From an uncultured Eubacteriales bacterium (GTDB lineage Bacteria; Bacillota_A; Clostridia; Christensenellales; Aristaeellaceae), in NCBI GenBank assembly GCA_900313545.1, contig OMRS01000152.1:1-10092 (forward strand): DNA of 10,092 nucleotides, in the 5' to 3' direction. Under the pieces are notes generated by a model. The model made no database searches. It was not told where the DNA came from and saw nothing but the letters and a program-made list of their open reading frames with translations. Below, piece after piece: positions 1 to 7,509 of the stretch (positions are counted from its first letter, which is position 1; the number at the start of each line of letters is the position of its first letter). Position numbers and translations under genes: made by a program.

Positions 1-234
1 CCCCCGCCAGTCTTTGAGCCTGTTTATTGCAGGTCTGGAGGCCACCTCAGAAGCGTACACACTGGAAGGTTGGGGAACTTCGCAAGAAGCGGACGATGGC
101 GGCAGGGCCATTTCTTCCGCAAAGGAGGCGGCGATGACCAGGCAAAGCAAGAGATCCGTCTGCACGGCATCGCAGGCTTTTCCGCCTCCCCGGAGCTGAG
201 AAGAGACAGAAAATGCCATTTCACAGGCAGTCCA
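1..234. other. left edge, no recognisable gene
   Basis: I find no protein family here on either strand. One short reading frame at 134-199 (+, 21 codons, beginning MTRQSKRS) follows a strong AAAGGAGG ribosome binding site 5 bases upstream. Its binding site and start codon lie in one arm of an inverted repeat: GGAGGCGGCGATG at 124-136 can pair with CATCG at 168-172 and CCGCCTCC at 182-189, with a 9-base bulge. That could be a small translated leader or chance in GC-rich DNA. The window starts here, so a gene end to the left cannot be judged. Confidence 0.4.
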
Positions 235-263
235 TTGAAGGCGGAAAACAGGTATGCTATACT
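235..263 (+). promoter_or_regulatory. sigma-A-type promoter for the secreted repeat protein
   Basis: The -35 is TTGAAG (235-240) and the -10 is TATACT (258-263), with a 17-base spacer. A TG at 255-256 gives an extended -10. Transcription would start near 270, leaving a leader of about 220 bases before the ATG at 491. Confidence 0.6.
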
Positions 264-342
264 ATTTATTAAGCGCGGAGGAAAATCCCCGCACGGGCGG
301 CGCCCTGGGCCCCTTTTGATCCGCAGCCCCCGGAAGGCCGGC

Positions 343-422
343 CGTTCGGGCATCCCGGCGCCGGCAGGCCCCGCAGGAGGAAGCCCGGCCCTGAGCCGGT
401 CTCCTGCGGAATGCCCTGAACG
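343..422 (+). promoter_or_regulatory. large folded element in the 5' leader
   Basis: The closing helix pairs CGTTC+GGGCAT (343-353) with ATGCCC+GAACG (411-416 and 418-422), 11 pairs with T417 bulged. Inside is a perfect 9-bp helix, CCGCAGGAG (371-379) with CTCCTGCGG (401-409), capped by CCGGC (385-389) with GCCGG (395-399). A small CCGG-GC-CCGG hairpin can form at about 355-364, so the fold resembles a three-way junction. No run of T follows, so it is not a plain terminator. It matches no riboswitch class I can recall. It could be a regulatory leader, a transcript-stabilising fold or a repeated chromosomal element. Confidence 0.45.
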
Positions 423-490
423 CATCCTTTTCATCCGCTGAACCAGCATGTCAACCCTGTCCCGTCACAGACTGAAACCGGAGAAACAAA

Positions 491-1954
491 ATGAGAAATA
501 TTCTTCTTTTCCTGATACTTCTGCTTTTCGCCTGCCCGTGCGCGGCAGAAAGTGACTGGAACACGGCTCCCGTCATTACAGAGGCCTACGAATGCGGCAA
601 GGACGAGCTTTATCTCGAATGGAGCGGAACCGCGCCGCTTTACCGTATATATCTGGACACCAAGGAAGCGGCAACGGTGCTTGGCCATGCCTGCACCATT
701 CAGGTGAAGGACGACAAGCGGCACATGGTCACCGTATCCCCCCTGACCGAGTCAGAAAACCAGGGACTGCTGGCCTTTGACGCAAGCCTTCCGATCATTG
801 GCGCCTTTGGGATCAATCTCAGCTCCGGCAAGCTCGATTTCAATGCCGAGAAAACCCCGCTGGGAAAAGCCGGGCTGAGCATTGACGTATCCGCCCTGGG
901 GCTGGATATGAAGAAGCTCGAGCAGGGGAACCCGTCAAAACCGCTGGTCTTCACTTCTCAGAGAAGCGATCTCGCATCCCAGGTCATCAGTGACCTGTCC
1001 GTGTCGCTCGATGATCAGGGCCGTGCATGCCTCACTTTTACCGATTACAAGAATGCTGAAGAATACGTCGTGTATATCCATAAGGATAAAAATGTCTCCC
1101 CGGTTGTCTATTCGACCCGGGATGCCGACGGCAGTGCCTGGATATCAAGAAATGTGACAACGGTCACCCTCACGCTTGATCCCGGGTATCTGATGCAGAA
1201 CGACGGCATGGTCCCAGCGCTCGGGAACACATATTCCTTCAGCATTGAGCTCAGAAAACGGGTCACCAGCCTTGTCACCGGCGAAAAGATCGAAGGGGAA
1301 TACTACACCTCAGGCAGGAGCAGGGAGGTCAAAGCCACACTGAAGGCTTTATGGAAAACGGCTCCGGTCATTATCTCCGCCTCCCAGACATCCGAAGGGC
1401 AGGTTCTGCTCGAATGGGAGCATCACGATCACGGAACGGGGTGCGACTACAACATTTATCAGGTGGAAAAAGCCCTGGGCGTCCGGACGGGCGAAAAACT
1501 GGTCGAGACATCCGGAGATCATTCGTGCCTTGTCAGCGATTTGCGCAACGGGTCCTATACCTTTGTGGTTTCCGCCCTGTACGGCTCTGAAGAGGGCGAC
1601 CGGTCCGGCGAGGCCACTGTCGAGGTGAAGAACGACTGGGAAGCGGCGCCCGAGATCTTCTGTCAGGCCGGGAGCGAAACAGAACTCAGCATCTCCTGGG
1701 ACCCTTCGCCGGATATTGATGCCTATCACATCACGGTCTACCTGGGGAATGAAAAATCGCTTTTGAAATATGCAAATATGGATTGGGCAAAGGCTGATGA
1801 GGCGTATCTGGACGTCTCCGGCGGTCCCATGGAATTTGTATATCCCGTTCCGGATGGATCACCCAGGTTGAAATTTGAAGTCTATGGCGTCAGATACACG
1901 GAGGACGGCTCGGAACAGAACAGCGCCGTCGGGACCGTCACCTATCCGAAATAA
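491..1954 (+). CDS. secreted protein with fibronectin-III-like repeats
   Basis: This 487-residue protein starts with an export signal (residues 1-19, a hydrophobic run of Leu/Ile/Phe). Processing is ambiguous: signal peptidase I could cut after the Ala pair at 18-19, or Cys15 in LFAC could act as a weak lipobox. The rest looks like four beta-sandwich repeats at about 21-95, 163-285, 288-380 and 382-487. Three begin with a shared motif, W-x-[TA]-A-P-x-I, at 23, 288 and 383, followed by an L-x-W or I-S-W strand and a Y-x-[IV]-Y-type strand, as in Fn3 modules. There is no catalytic motif, sorting signal or transmembrane helix after the signal. The start has GGAGA 7 bases upstream. It appears monocistronic, with its own promoter and terminator. 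Function is unknown; extracellular or surface binding is an inference from the fold type only. Confidence 0.75.
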   Translation: MRNILLFLILLLFACPCAAESDWNTAPVITEAYECGKDELYLEWSGTAPLYRIYLDTKEAATVLGHACTIQVKDDKRHMVTVSPLTESENQGLLAFDASLPIIGAFGINLSSGKLDFNAEKTPLGKAGLSIDVSALGLDMKKLEQGNPSKPLVFTSQRSDLASQVISDLSVSLDDQGRACLTFTDYKNAEEYVVYIHKDKNVSPVVYSTRDADGSAWISRNVTTVTLTLDPGYLMQNDGMVPALGNTYSFSIELRKRVTSLVTGEKIEGEYYTSGRSREVKATLKALWKTAPVIISASQTSEGQVLLEWEHHDHGTGCDYNIYQVEKALGVRTGEKLVETSGDHSCLVSDLRNGSYTFVVSALYGSEEGDRSGEATVEVKNDWEAAPEIFCQAGSETELSISWDPSPDIDAYHITVYLGNEKSLLKYANMDWAKADEAYLDVSGGPMEFVYPVPDGSPRLKFEVYGVRYTEDGSEQNSAVGTVTYPK

Positions 1955-2043
1955 ACCCGACATCTTAACCGCCAGGCAGGCCCGCCCTGCAGCGGTCCTG
2001 CAGTTCCGGGGGATTTCGTCCCCTGACACCAGGCACAGCGCCA

Positions 2044-2104
2044 GACAGGCGATGACAGGAAAATCCGTCATGCGAATTTTCTGCCATCGCCTGTCGTTTC
2101 TGTT
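2044..2104 (+). terminator. intrinsic terminator after the repeat protein
   Basis: GACAGGCGATG (2044-2054) pairs perfectly with CATCGCCTGTC (2085-2095). An inner GAAAAT/ATTTTC helix lengthens the stem, and GTTTCTGTTT follows. It lies about 90 bases after the stop codon. The T-run is interrupted, so termination may be moderate. Confidence 0.6.
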
Positions 2105-2223
2105 TAAAGACGGATGACAGATTCCCGCCGAAGCGCGGCTGACACGGCCAGGTTCAGCCGGTGAAACACACGCGTGCCCCCGCCGGCGGACGCGGATGAC
2201 GTTTGCCGCTTTTCAGTCTGTAC

Positions 2224-2262
2224 GACCCAATGAGGCGCCTCCGTCCGCCGCCTCATTGGGTC
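2224..2262. repeat. 14-bp perfect inverted repeat
   Basis: GACCCAATGAGGCG (2224-2237) and CGCCTCATTGGGTC (2249-2262) are exact reverse complements around an 11-base loop. No T-run follows on either strand, so it is not an obvious terminator. A second hairpin, TGACTGC (2273-2279) with GCAGTCA (2293-2299), lies next to it. Together with the terminators on both sides they fill the spacer 1955-2470, in which I see no gene. Confidence 0.6.
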
Positions 2263-2373
2263 ATCATCTTCCTGACTGCGGAACGAAGTGCGGCAGTCAT
2301 AAGCCTTTGCGGGAAGGTCAGAACCTGCGCGCAGCCAAAGGGGGAGCGGCAGACGGTTGTCTGTGTTGTTTCC

Positions 2374-2425
2374 AAAAAACGGGAAGCCTCTTCAGCCGGA
2401 GGTTCTGCCGGCCGAAGAGGCTTCC
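2374..2425 (-). terminator. intrinsic terminator of the HD-GYP gene
   Basis: GGAAGCCTCTTC (2382-2393) pairs with GAAGAGGCTTCC (2414-2425). The stem is extended inward by GCCGG/CCGGC across one mismatch. On the minus strand the hairpin is followed by a run of six T (2374-2379). It lies about 45 bases after the HD-GYP stop codon. Confidence 0.8.
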
Positions 2426-2470
2426 TGCAGTCAGGCGGGATGTCCATCCCCGTTTTTCAAAAAGGCGGGA

Positions 2471-3499
2471 TCAGCTCTTCTCCTGAACCGGTTTCCCCTC
2501 GGAAGAGAGAACCGCCTCCCATGCGCGGCTCTCCCGGAACGATGCGAGCAGCTCGCCGTCCAGAGAACCGTCCTGAACCATGCTGTCCAGGATCTTCCAG
2601 GACTTCTCCAGGGAGAAGGAAGGCTTGTAGGGACGGTCCTTTGCGGTCAGCGCCTCAAAGATATCCAGAATGGTCAGCAGACGCACCTCTCTGGGGATCT
2701 CCTTCCCGGCCAGGCCGTTCGGGTATCCATTCCCCTGCAGCAGTTCGTAATGTGAGGAGGCCCACATCGGGACCTGCGCGTACTGCTCGGGGAAATCCAC
2801 CTGGTTCAGGATGTTCCACGTCGAGGTGGCATGGCCCTGCATCCGGGTCCTCTCCTCTGCCGTCAGCGTGCCCCTGCGTATGGACAGCATCGTGACCTCC
2901 GCGTCTGACAGCACATACCGCGTCGTCCCGTCCTCATCCGTGAAGGTCCGGGAGGCGAGACCGCGCACCTGGGCAAGGTCCTCCTCAGAAAGCATCGTGG
3001 CGGTGTTGATACGCCGGATGAGAACGAGATCCTTCTCCTCTTCTTCCTCCTTCTGCCGGCATTCCTCCCCGGAGATGCGCCCCTCCAGCATGGCGATCCT
3101 GTTCAGGAGCCTGATTTTTGTAAAGCGCTCCTCGATGAGTCTCAGTTCAGCGCCAAGCCGTGTCGACTTGTCCATGATATACAGGGGAACCGAAAGCTTT
3201 CCGATGTCGTGCAGGCCCACACTCATGATAAACACCCGCCGGCGCATCTCGTCATACTTCCAGGGGTTTCCGTGCGCCTCCATCCAGTCAAGATACGCCT
3301 CCGCCATGCGCACCATATTCCGGGTATGCTTCCCGGTATAACGGGACCGGTCATCAATCGCGGTGGAAAGGGACTTGACCAGGGAATCGAGCAGCGCTTC
3401 GATCTGGTCCTCATGCCGGACCAGCTCCTTCTCCATTTCCGCCATGGTGCCGGAGAGGTTCTCCAGTTCATCCCCTGTCCGGATGCTGAGGGACTTCAT
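2471..3499 (-). CDS. HD-GYP phosphohydrolase with remnant HAMP segment
   Basis: This is an HD-GYP domain protein, a family that hydrolyses cyclic di-GMP or related cyclic dinucleotides. Numbered from the chosen ATG at 3499 (342 residues), SIRTGDELENLSGTMAEMEKEL (4-26 region) looks like the second half of a HAMP linker. Metal-binding positions follow: H58, H97-D98 in HDIGK, H223, H250 and D279. The GYP signature is at 258-260. Two oddities are visible. The usual HHExxDGxGYP reads HYExxQGxGYP, so the second His is Tyr. About 95 extra residues, with a Glu-rich stretch, separate HDIGK from H223, as in an HD-GYP subfamily I recall. The frame stays open to 3937, but that extension has no domain, a poor start site and a terminator inside it, so I chose 3499 (weak GGAA upstream). 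No sensor or membrane segment is encoded. Activity is uncertain. Confidence 0.8.
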   Translation of the reverse strand: MKSLSIRTGDELENLSGTMAEMEKELVRHEDQIEALLDSLVKSLSTAIDDRSRYTGKHTRNMVRMAEAYLDWMEAHGNPWKYDEMRRRVFIMSVGLHDIGKLSVPLYIMDKSTRLGAELRLIEERFTKIRLLNRIAMLEGRISGEECRQKEEEEEKDLVLIRRINTATMLSEEDLAQVRGLASRTFTDEDGTTRYVLSDAEVTMLSIRRGTLTAEERTRMQGHATSTWNILNQVDFPEQYAQVPMWASSHYELLQGNGYPNGLAGKEIPREVRLLTILDIFEALTAKDRPYKPSFSLEKSWKILDSMVQDGSLDGELLASFRESRAWEAVLSSEGKPVQEKS

Positions 3500-3601
3500 C
3501 TCTGTTCCGTGGCATTCCGGCCAGCAAAAGCTGTTGCTGTCACTGGGATGATCCGGTGCCAGACATGAAAGGCAGCCCTGCCTCCTGAGGAGAGGGGATG
3601 C

Positions 3602-3628
3602 AAAAAACACCCGCCTGAACGGCGGGTG
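3602..3628 (-). terminator. strong minus-strand intrinsic terminator
   Basis: On the minus strand GGCGGGTG-type arms (3608-3615 and 3621-3628, 8 perfect pairs, loop of 5) are followed by six T (3602-3607). It lies 440 bases past the transporter ATPase stop and about 100 bases before the likely HD-GYP start. It may end the transporter mRNA, end an unrecognised small RNA, or act as an attenuator for the HD-GYP gene. Confidence 0.8.
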
Positions 3629-4073
3629 AACAGGTGTATTCCTTAAGGGGAAGGTCAGGTGACTGAATTGCAAATACGTGGCAGGTTCCTGCAATGGAAA
3701 ATGTTTTTCCATATCCTTTGGGCGTGGCTCCGGACCCCCCCTGCCAAACGGACCCAGGTCTGTATTCCTGCGCTCTGATTCGTTCGATTCGTCGGGCCGG
3801 ATGGCCATGACCTCGCTGCTGCTGAAATCTTTCTGATTTCGGGCAGCGATAAAGTCCGCCTTCATGCCACTTTTGCAAATGCTCTTCAGGGCATCCTCAT
3901 CATCACCTGAGGACATCTTCTCATCGTCTGCCATCATGTCAGCAAACGCGAGGATCGTGCCCGGTTTGCTGAGTAGTTCTCAGTCCCGCTGCGATCCGGC
4001 TTTTACCGCAGGATACAGGCGGTGCCGGCAGCGGACAGTGCATTTGTGTTTTTTCGTCCGTGTCCTCCGTTGG
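3629..4073 (-). other. spacer between transporter operon and HD-GYP gene
   Basis: No gene is recognised. The HD-GYP frame is open through part of it (to 3937) and its first 55 or so codons are acidic and Ser-rich, but no start with a ribosome binding site is present. Small inverted repeats lie at 3680-3692 (GCAGG/CCTGC), around 3697-3711 (GGAAAA/TTTTCC) and at 3969-3983 (CTGAG/CTCAG). Because the stretch ends in a strong terminator it could be a 3' untranslated region or a small structured RNA of unknown class. Confidence 0.35.
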
Positions 4074-4823
4074 TTATTTCCGGCTTTCCTGAACGGACTG
4101 AATAAACGCCCTTGCACGCTCTTCCCTGGGTTGCAGAAAGAACTCCTCCGACGGACTGTCCTCGAGGATGCAGCCGCCCTCCATGAACAGGACCCGGTCA
4201 GACACGCTGCGTGCAAAGTTCATCTCATGCGTCACCACCAGCATCGTCATCCCTTCCCTCGCCAGCTCCGTCATGACGGACAGAACCTCCCCGATCATTT
4301 CCGGATCCAGTGCGCTGGTCGGCTCGTCAAAGAGCATCACGTCAGGGTGCATCGCCAGAGCCCGCGCGATGGCTGCCCGCTGCTGCTGTCCGCCGGAAAG
4401 CTGTGCTGGAACCTTCTTCGCCTGGTCTGCAACACCTACCCGTTCCAGCAGCCGCATGGCTTCCTTCCTGGCCTCTGCTTTGCTGATGCCTTTCACATCC
4501 ATGGGCGCCATCATGACATTGTCCAGAATGGTCCGGTGGGCAAACAGATTGAAGGACTGAAAGACCATCCCGATCCTGGAGCGCATTTCCGCCAGCGGTT
4601 TCCCTTCCTGGGGAAGCGGCTGGCCTTCAATGAAGATCTCACCGGAATCAATGGTCTCCAGACGGTTGATTGCGCGGCAGAGCGTTGATTTGCCTGAACC
4701 GGAAGGGCCGATGACAACGACCACTTCACCCTTTCCGATGGTCAGACTGATATTCTGAAGCACATGCAGACGGCCGTAGTGTTTATTCACCTGCCGAAGC
4801 TCAATCATGGGGGTTGGGGCCAT
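4074..4823 (-). CDS. gluA: glutamate/polar amino acid ABC transporter ATPase
   Basis: This is the ATP-hydrolysing subunit that would drive amino acid import through the two upstream-encoded permeases. All ABC motifs are intact. From the ATG at 4823 they are: A-loop Tyr in KHYG (about 16), Walker [10 protein letters not shown] (39-47), Q-loop VFQSFNLF (87-94), signature LSGGQQQR (142-149), Walker B VMLFDEP (162-168), D-loop SALD and H-loop VVTHE. The [12 protein letters not shown] stretch and the text around the Q-loop resemble, from memory, corynebacterial GluA; GlnQ/HisP-type is the safe family name. At 249 residues the length is normal. The permease stop overlaps the start region: GTG at 4826 or ATG at 4823 are both possible, and AAGGAGG is better spaced for the ATG. 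It is the last gene of the operon. Confidence 0.92.
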   Translation of the reverse strand: MAPTPMIELRQVNKHYGRLHVLQNISLTIGKGEVVVVIGPSGSGKSTLCRAINRLETIDSGEIFIEGQPLPQEGKPLAEMRSRIGMVFQSFNLFAHRTILDNVMMAPMDVKGISKAEARKEAMRLLERVGVADQAKKVPAQLSGGQQQRAAIARALAMHPDVMLFDEPTSALDPEMIGEVLSVMTELAREGMTMLVVTHEMNFARSVSDRVLFMEGGCILEDSPSEEFFLQPREERARAFIQSVQESRK

Positions 4824-5656
4824 CACGCAGCCCTCCTTTCCGCGGAACCGCCGCCTTTCAGCAGACGCGCCACCCTGTCGGACAGCCGGTTCAGCATATA
4901 GTTGATAAGAATGTAAATGACCGCCACCACCAGATAGATCGAGAGCAGCGCGTCATAGTTTGAAATGAGCACCTTGGCATTCTGCATCAGGTCCGCGCAG
5001 GAGACGATGGAGGCAAAGGTCGTGTCCTTGAGGACAATCACCAGCTCCGCAATCAGGGAGGGAATCACAAAGCGGATGGCCTGCGGGAAGATGATCCGGT
5101 AGAAGAGCTTTGTCTCCCTGTATCCCAGGGAAAGCGCCGCCTCCCTCTGTCCTTTGGGGACCGCATTGACCCCGCTGCGCAGGGCCTCCGCAACCACCCC
5201 GCAGGCGGAAATGGCACAGGGGAGCGTGATTTTCCAGAAAGCACTCAGCTTCCAGCCTGTTCCTGGAACAATCAGGAAGAAGAAGTAGATGAAAAGCAGC
5301 GTGGGAACGCCGCGGGTAAATTCAATGAGGGCCGTGCAGAGCCACCGAAGGACGGGATTTCCGCGGATCTTTCCGCGCATCAGCAGGAAACCCATGCCAA
5401 AGGCCAGAGCGGAACCCACCAGCGCCGCTCCCAACGTGGTTACAAGCCCCTCGCCGAGGAACCTCCAGGTCGTCAGGCGCGCAAAGAAGAACCAGTATTT
5501 GGGCTGAAACTGTCCTGTGACAGCAAACTGCCGGACGATGGCCGCCAGGAGCCCCGCAAGCAGCAGCAGGGCGAGAATGGTGAACAGCCGAATCCTGCGG
5601 CGGGTTTTGGGGCCGGGCGCTTCGTACAGGACATCCTGTATCTCGGGTCTGTTCAC
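4823..5656 (-). CDS. gluD: amino acid ABC transporter permease, GluD-like
   Basis: This is the second membrane subunit of the importer (277 residues). It has a cytoplasmic N-terminus containing the charged APGPKTRRR element seen, as I recall, in GluD, then about five to six hydrophobic segments starting near residues 24-42. FTRGVPTLL (113-121) is typical of the HisM/GlnP permease family. The EAA loop that docks on the ATPase reads [20 protein letters not shown] (171-190), followed by PQA. The GTG start overlaps the upstream permease stop by four bases (GTGA), with GAGG 8 bases upstream. Its own stop overlaps the ATPase start. These overlaps indicate translational coupling and a balanced heterodimer. 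The GluD name rests on motif resemblance, not on a search. Confidence 0.88.
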   Translation of the reverse strand: MNRPEIQDVLYEAPGPKTRRRIRLFTILALLLLAGLLAAIVRQFAVTGQFQPKYWFFFARLTTWRFLGEGLVTTLGAALVGSALAFGMGFLLMRGKIRGNPVLRWLCTALIEFTRGVPTLLFIYFFFLIVPGTGWKLSAFWKITLPCAISACGVVAEALRSGVNAVPKGQREAALSLGYRETKLFYRIIFPQAIRFVIPSLIAELVIVLKDTTFASIVSCADLMQNAKVLISNYDALLSIYLVVAVIYILINYMLNRLSDRVARLLKGGGSAERRAA

Positions 5657-6312
5657 CGCAGTATCCTCACTTTCCTGTCAATCCATCCGCCGAGGGCACC
5701 GATGAAAAGCGCCGTCAGGCAGTACAGCGCGGCGGAAATGGCAAAGGCCGTGACCCCGCCGGCGCTGCGGGTGTTGATGTAGGAGACAATCCCCGTCAGC
5801 TCCTGAGGGCGCAGGGGGACCTGGGAACCCAGGGAGGTCGTCAGCATGGTGGCGACCATCAGGTTGGTCATGGGCAGCACGCTGGAGCGCAGCGCCTGCG
5901 GAATCACAATTCTCCGGATAATCTGGAAAAAGGTCATCCCCAAGGCCCTCGCCGCCTCAATCTGCCCCGGATGGATCGTGTTCATTCCGCTCATCAGATG
6001 CTCTGAACAGAAAGCGGAGGGGATCAGGACAGTGGCGATCAGCACGCAGATTTCATACGGGAAAACGATGTTCAGATAGGGCAGCGCATAGACCAGCAGA
6101 ATCAGAAGCGCTGCACCGGGGATATTGCGGAAGACCTGTACATAAAAGTTCCCGAAGACCCGCAGCGGGGAAATCGGGCAGACGCGAAGGACGGTGATGA
6201 CAATGCCGATCACCACCGCGCCAAAAAACGAAAAAGCCGTCAGCCTCCATGTCGCAAAAAGCGCCTGGAGATAACGGTCGCCATACTGGGTCAAGAGGGC
6301 TGATATACTCAT
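5653..6312 (-). CDS. gluC: amino acid ABC transporter permease, GluC-like
   Basis: This is the first membrane subunit (219 residues, usual for GluC/HisQ-type permeases). It has about five hydrophobic segments, the FRNIPGAALL family motif near 61-70 and an EAA loop around 119-140 (EAARALGMTFFQIIRRIVIP). The ATG at 6312 has GGGAG about 6 bases upstream. It lies 68 bases downstream of the binding-protein stop, separated by a strong hairpin, and overlaps the next permease by four bases. It would pair with the GluD-like subunit to form the channel. Confidence 0.88.
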   Translation of the reverse strand: MSISALLTQYGDRYLQALFATWRLTAFSFFGAVVIGIVITVLRVCPISPLRVFGNFYVQVFRNIPGAALLILLVYALPYLNIVFPYEICVLIATVLIPSAFCSEHLMSGMNTIHPGQIEAARALGMTFFQIIRRIVIPQALRSSVLPMTNLMVATMLTTSLGSQVPLRPQELTGIVSYINTRSAGGVTAFAISAALYCLTALFIGALGGWIDRKVRILR

Positions 6313-6329
6313 CGCATTCTCCCAAAGTT

Positions 6330-6364
6330 CGGGATCCCGGAGGAAATCTCCCGCCGGGATCCCG
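6330..6364 (-). promoter_or_regulatory. intercistronic hairpin between binding protein and permease
   Basis: An 11-bp perfect inverted repeat, CGGGATCCCGG (6330-6340) with CCGGGATCCCG (6354-6364), has a 13-base loop and no T-run on the minus strand. In binding-protein operons such folds commonly protect the upstream message and let the binding protein be made in excess over the permeases. That role here is inferred from position. Confidence 0.6.
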
Positions 6365-6380
6365 TTTGAAACTCCTGCTG

Positions 6381-7289
6381 TTATTCTCCAACGGTCGGAG
6401 CCTGGGGCACGGTTTCAATGCCGGTGCGCTCACCCAGGCTGATCTTCCACAGCTTCGCCCAGGTGCCGTCCTCGATCAGCCGGTTCAGGAAAGCGTTGAC
6501 AAATGCCACGCCGTCAGAATCCTTCGGAAGGCCGATGCCATAGGGATCCAGCGGACCGAACACATCGCCGGCCACGGCATAGGCGCCGGGATTCTTGACG
6601 ATGGAGTTGAGGATCAGGGTATAGTCGGTGACATAGGCGTCCGCCCGGCCCTGTTCCACAGCGGTACGGGCCTGCAGATCGTCCTCAAACTCCTGGGCAA
6701 TGGCGTCGGGCGCAAATTCCGCCAGAATGCTGGGTCCGGTGGAGCCGGCCTGTGTGGCGACAATCTTGTCCGCAAGGCTGTCGACCCCGGTGATCTCCTG
6801 ATTGCCTGCCTTCACCAGGATGGCCTGTTGAGAGGTGTAATAGGGGCCGGCGAATGAAATCACTTCCTGGCGGGAAGGCGTGATGGAATAGGTGGCAAAC
6901 ACCGCGTCCACCTGGCCGCTGGTCAGCACGGACTCCCGGGTGCTGGAATTGACCTGGGTAAGTTCATACTTGGTCTCATCCCCGAGAATGTATCGGGTCA
7001 GCAGTTCATAAAGACCGGCGTCAAAGCCCCGAATCCCGTTGTCCGTCTCATCCAGCTGGCTGAACAGGAAGGAGGTGCGGGTTCCGCCTACACGCAGAAT
7101 TCCTGCTTCCCTGACAGCGGAAGCCCAGGTGCTGGCGGCGACGGTTTCATCCTCCGCGACAGGACCGGAGGCGATCAGGGCGTCGAAGGCGGCTTTGTCA
7201 ATGGCAGTGGCCGCAGGTGCCTCCGCGAGAGCGGAGATGGAGAACAGAAGCAGCGCAAGGGCTGCGATAACGGACAGTATCTTCTTCAT
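6381..7289 (-). CDS. gluB: secreted amino acid-binding protein, GluB-like
   Basis: This is the extracytoplasmic solute receptor of the importer (302 residues from the ATG at 7289, which has AAGAAGGA about 7 bases upstream; the frame is open further but this start fits). Residues 1-22 form a signal peptide ending SALA, cut before Glu23. There is no lipobox Cys. The mature part is a family 3 solute-binding fold: RVGGTRTSF (66-74), GFDAGLYELL (88-97), STRESV (116-121, Arg118 fits the ligand carboxylate clamp), FATYSITPSR (131-140), FAGPYY (146-151), TQAGST (179-184) and VTDY (220-223, Asp222 fits amino-group binding). The FATYSIT and FAGPYYTS stretches recall GluB. Glutamate is the likely ligand; glutamine, aspartate or another polar amino acid cannot be excluded. 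It heads the operon. Confidence 0.9.
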   Translation of the reverse strand: MKKILSVIAALALLLFSISALAEAPAATAIDKAAFDALIASGPVAEDETVAASTWASAVREAGILRVGGTRTSFLFSQLDETDNGIRGFDAGLYELLTRYILGDETKYELTQVNSSTRESVLTSGQVDAVFATYSITPSRQEVISFAGPYYTSQQAILVKAGNQEITGVDSLADKIVATQAGSTGPSILAEFAPDAIAQEFEDDLQARTAVEQGRADAYVTDYTLILNSIVKNPGAYAVAGDVFGPLDPYGIGLPKDSDGVAFVNAFLNRLIEDGTWAKLWKISLGERTGIETVPQAPTVGE

Positions 7290-7314
7290 GATGAAATCCT
7301 TCTTTCTGGTTGAA

Positions 7315-7416
7315 TTAAGTCCTTTTTCGTGAGATTCCTCTTTCAGCATCTGCAGGACATCGATCCGTCACCCTGCAGGGCATTCGGTCACACACCCCGC
7401 CAATTTGTCTTTGCAT
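7315..7416 (-). CDS. possible 33-codon upstream ORF
   Basis: The ATG at 7416 follows CGGAGGG at good spacing (8 bases). The frame (MQRQIGGVCDRMPCRV then Arg-rich) ends with TAA at 7315, 25 bases before the binding-protein start. It has no recognisable domain. It could be a translated leader or chance. Confidence 0.25.
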   Translation of the reverse strand: MQRQIGGVCDRMPCRVTDRCPADAERGISRKRT

Positions 7417-7509
7417 TTCTGATTCCCTCCGTTCATCCTACAGGAGACTTCCTGAAGACTGCCGCAATTGGCAGGGATAGAAGATCTTGAGCTGCTCATG
7501 GCACTCCGG

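Noticed and set aside
2203..2895. 230-codon plus-strand open frame
   Set aside because: It runs through a terminator and antisense to the HD-GYP catalytic domain, and its product is Pro/Arg/Ser-rich low-complexity sequence.
3600..3800. c-di-GMP riboswitch before the HD-GYP gene
   Set aside because: The terminator position is suggestive, but I could not find the conserved core blocks of class I or class II.
3500..3937. HD-GYP protein extended to 488 residues
   Set aside because: The extra 146 residues have no domain, the 3937 start lacks a ribosome binding site, and an intrinsic terminator lies within the stretch.
3864..4688. 274-codon plus-strand open frame
   Set aside because: It is antisense to the transporter ATPase and its product is Arg- and His-rich with no domain.
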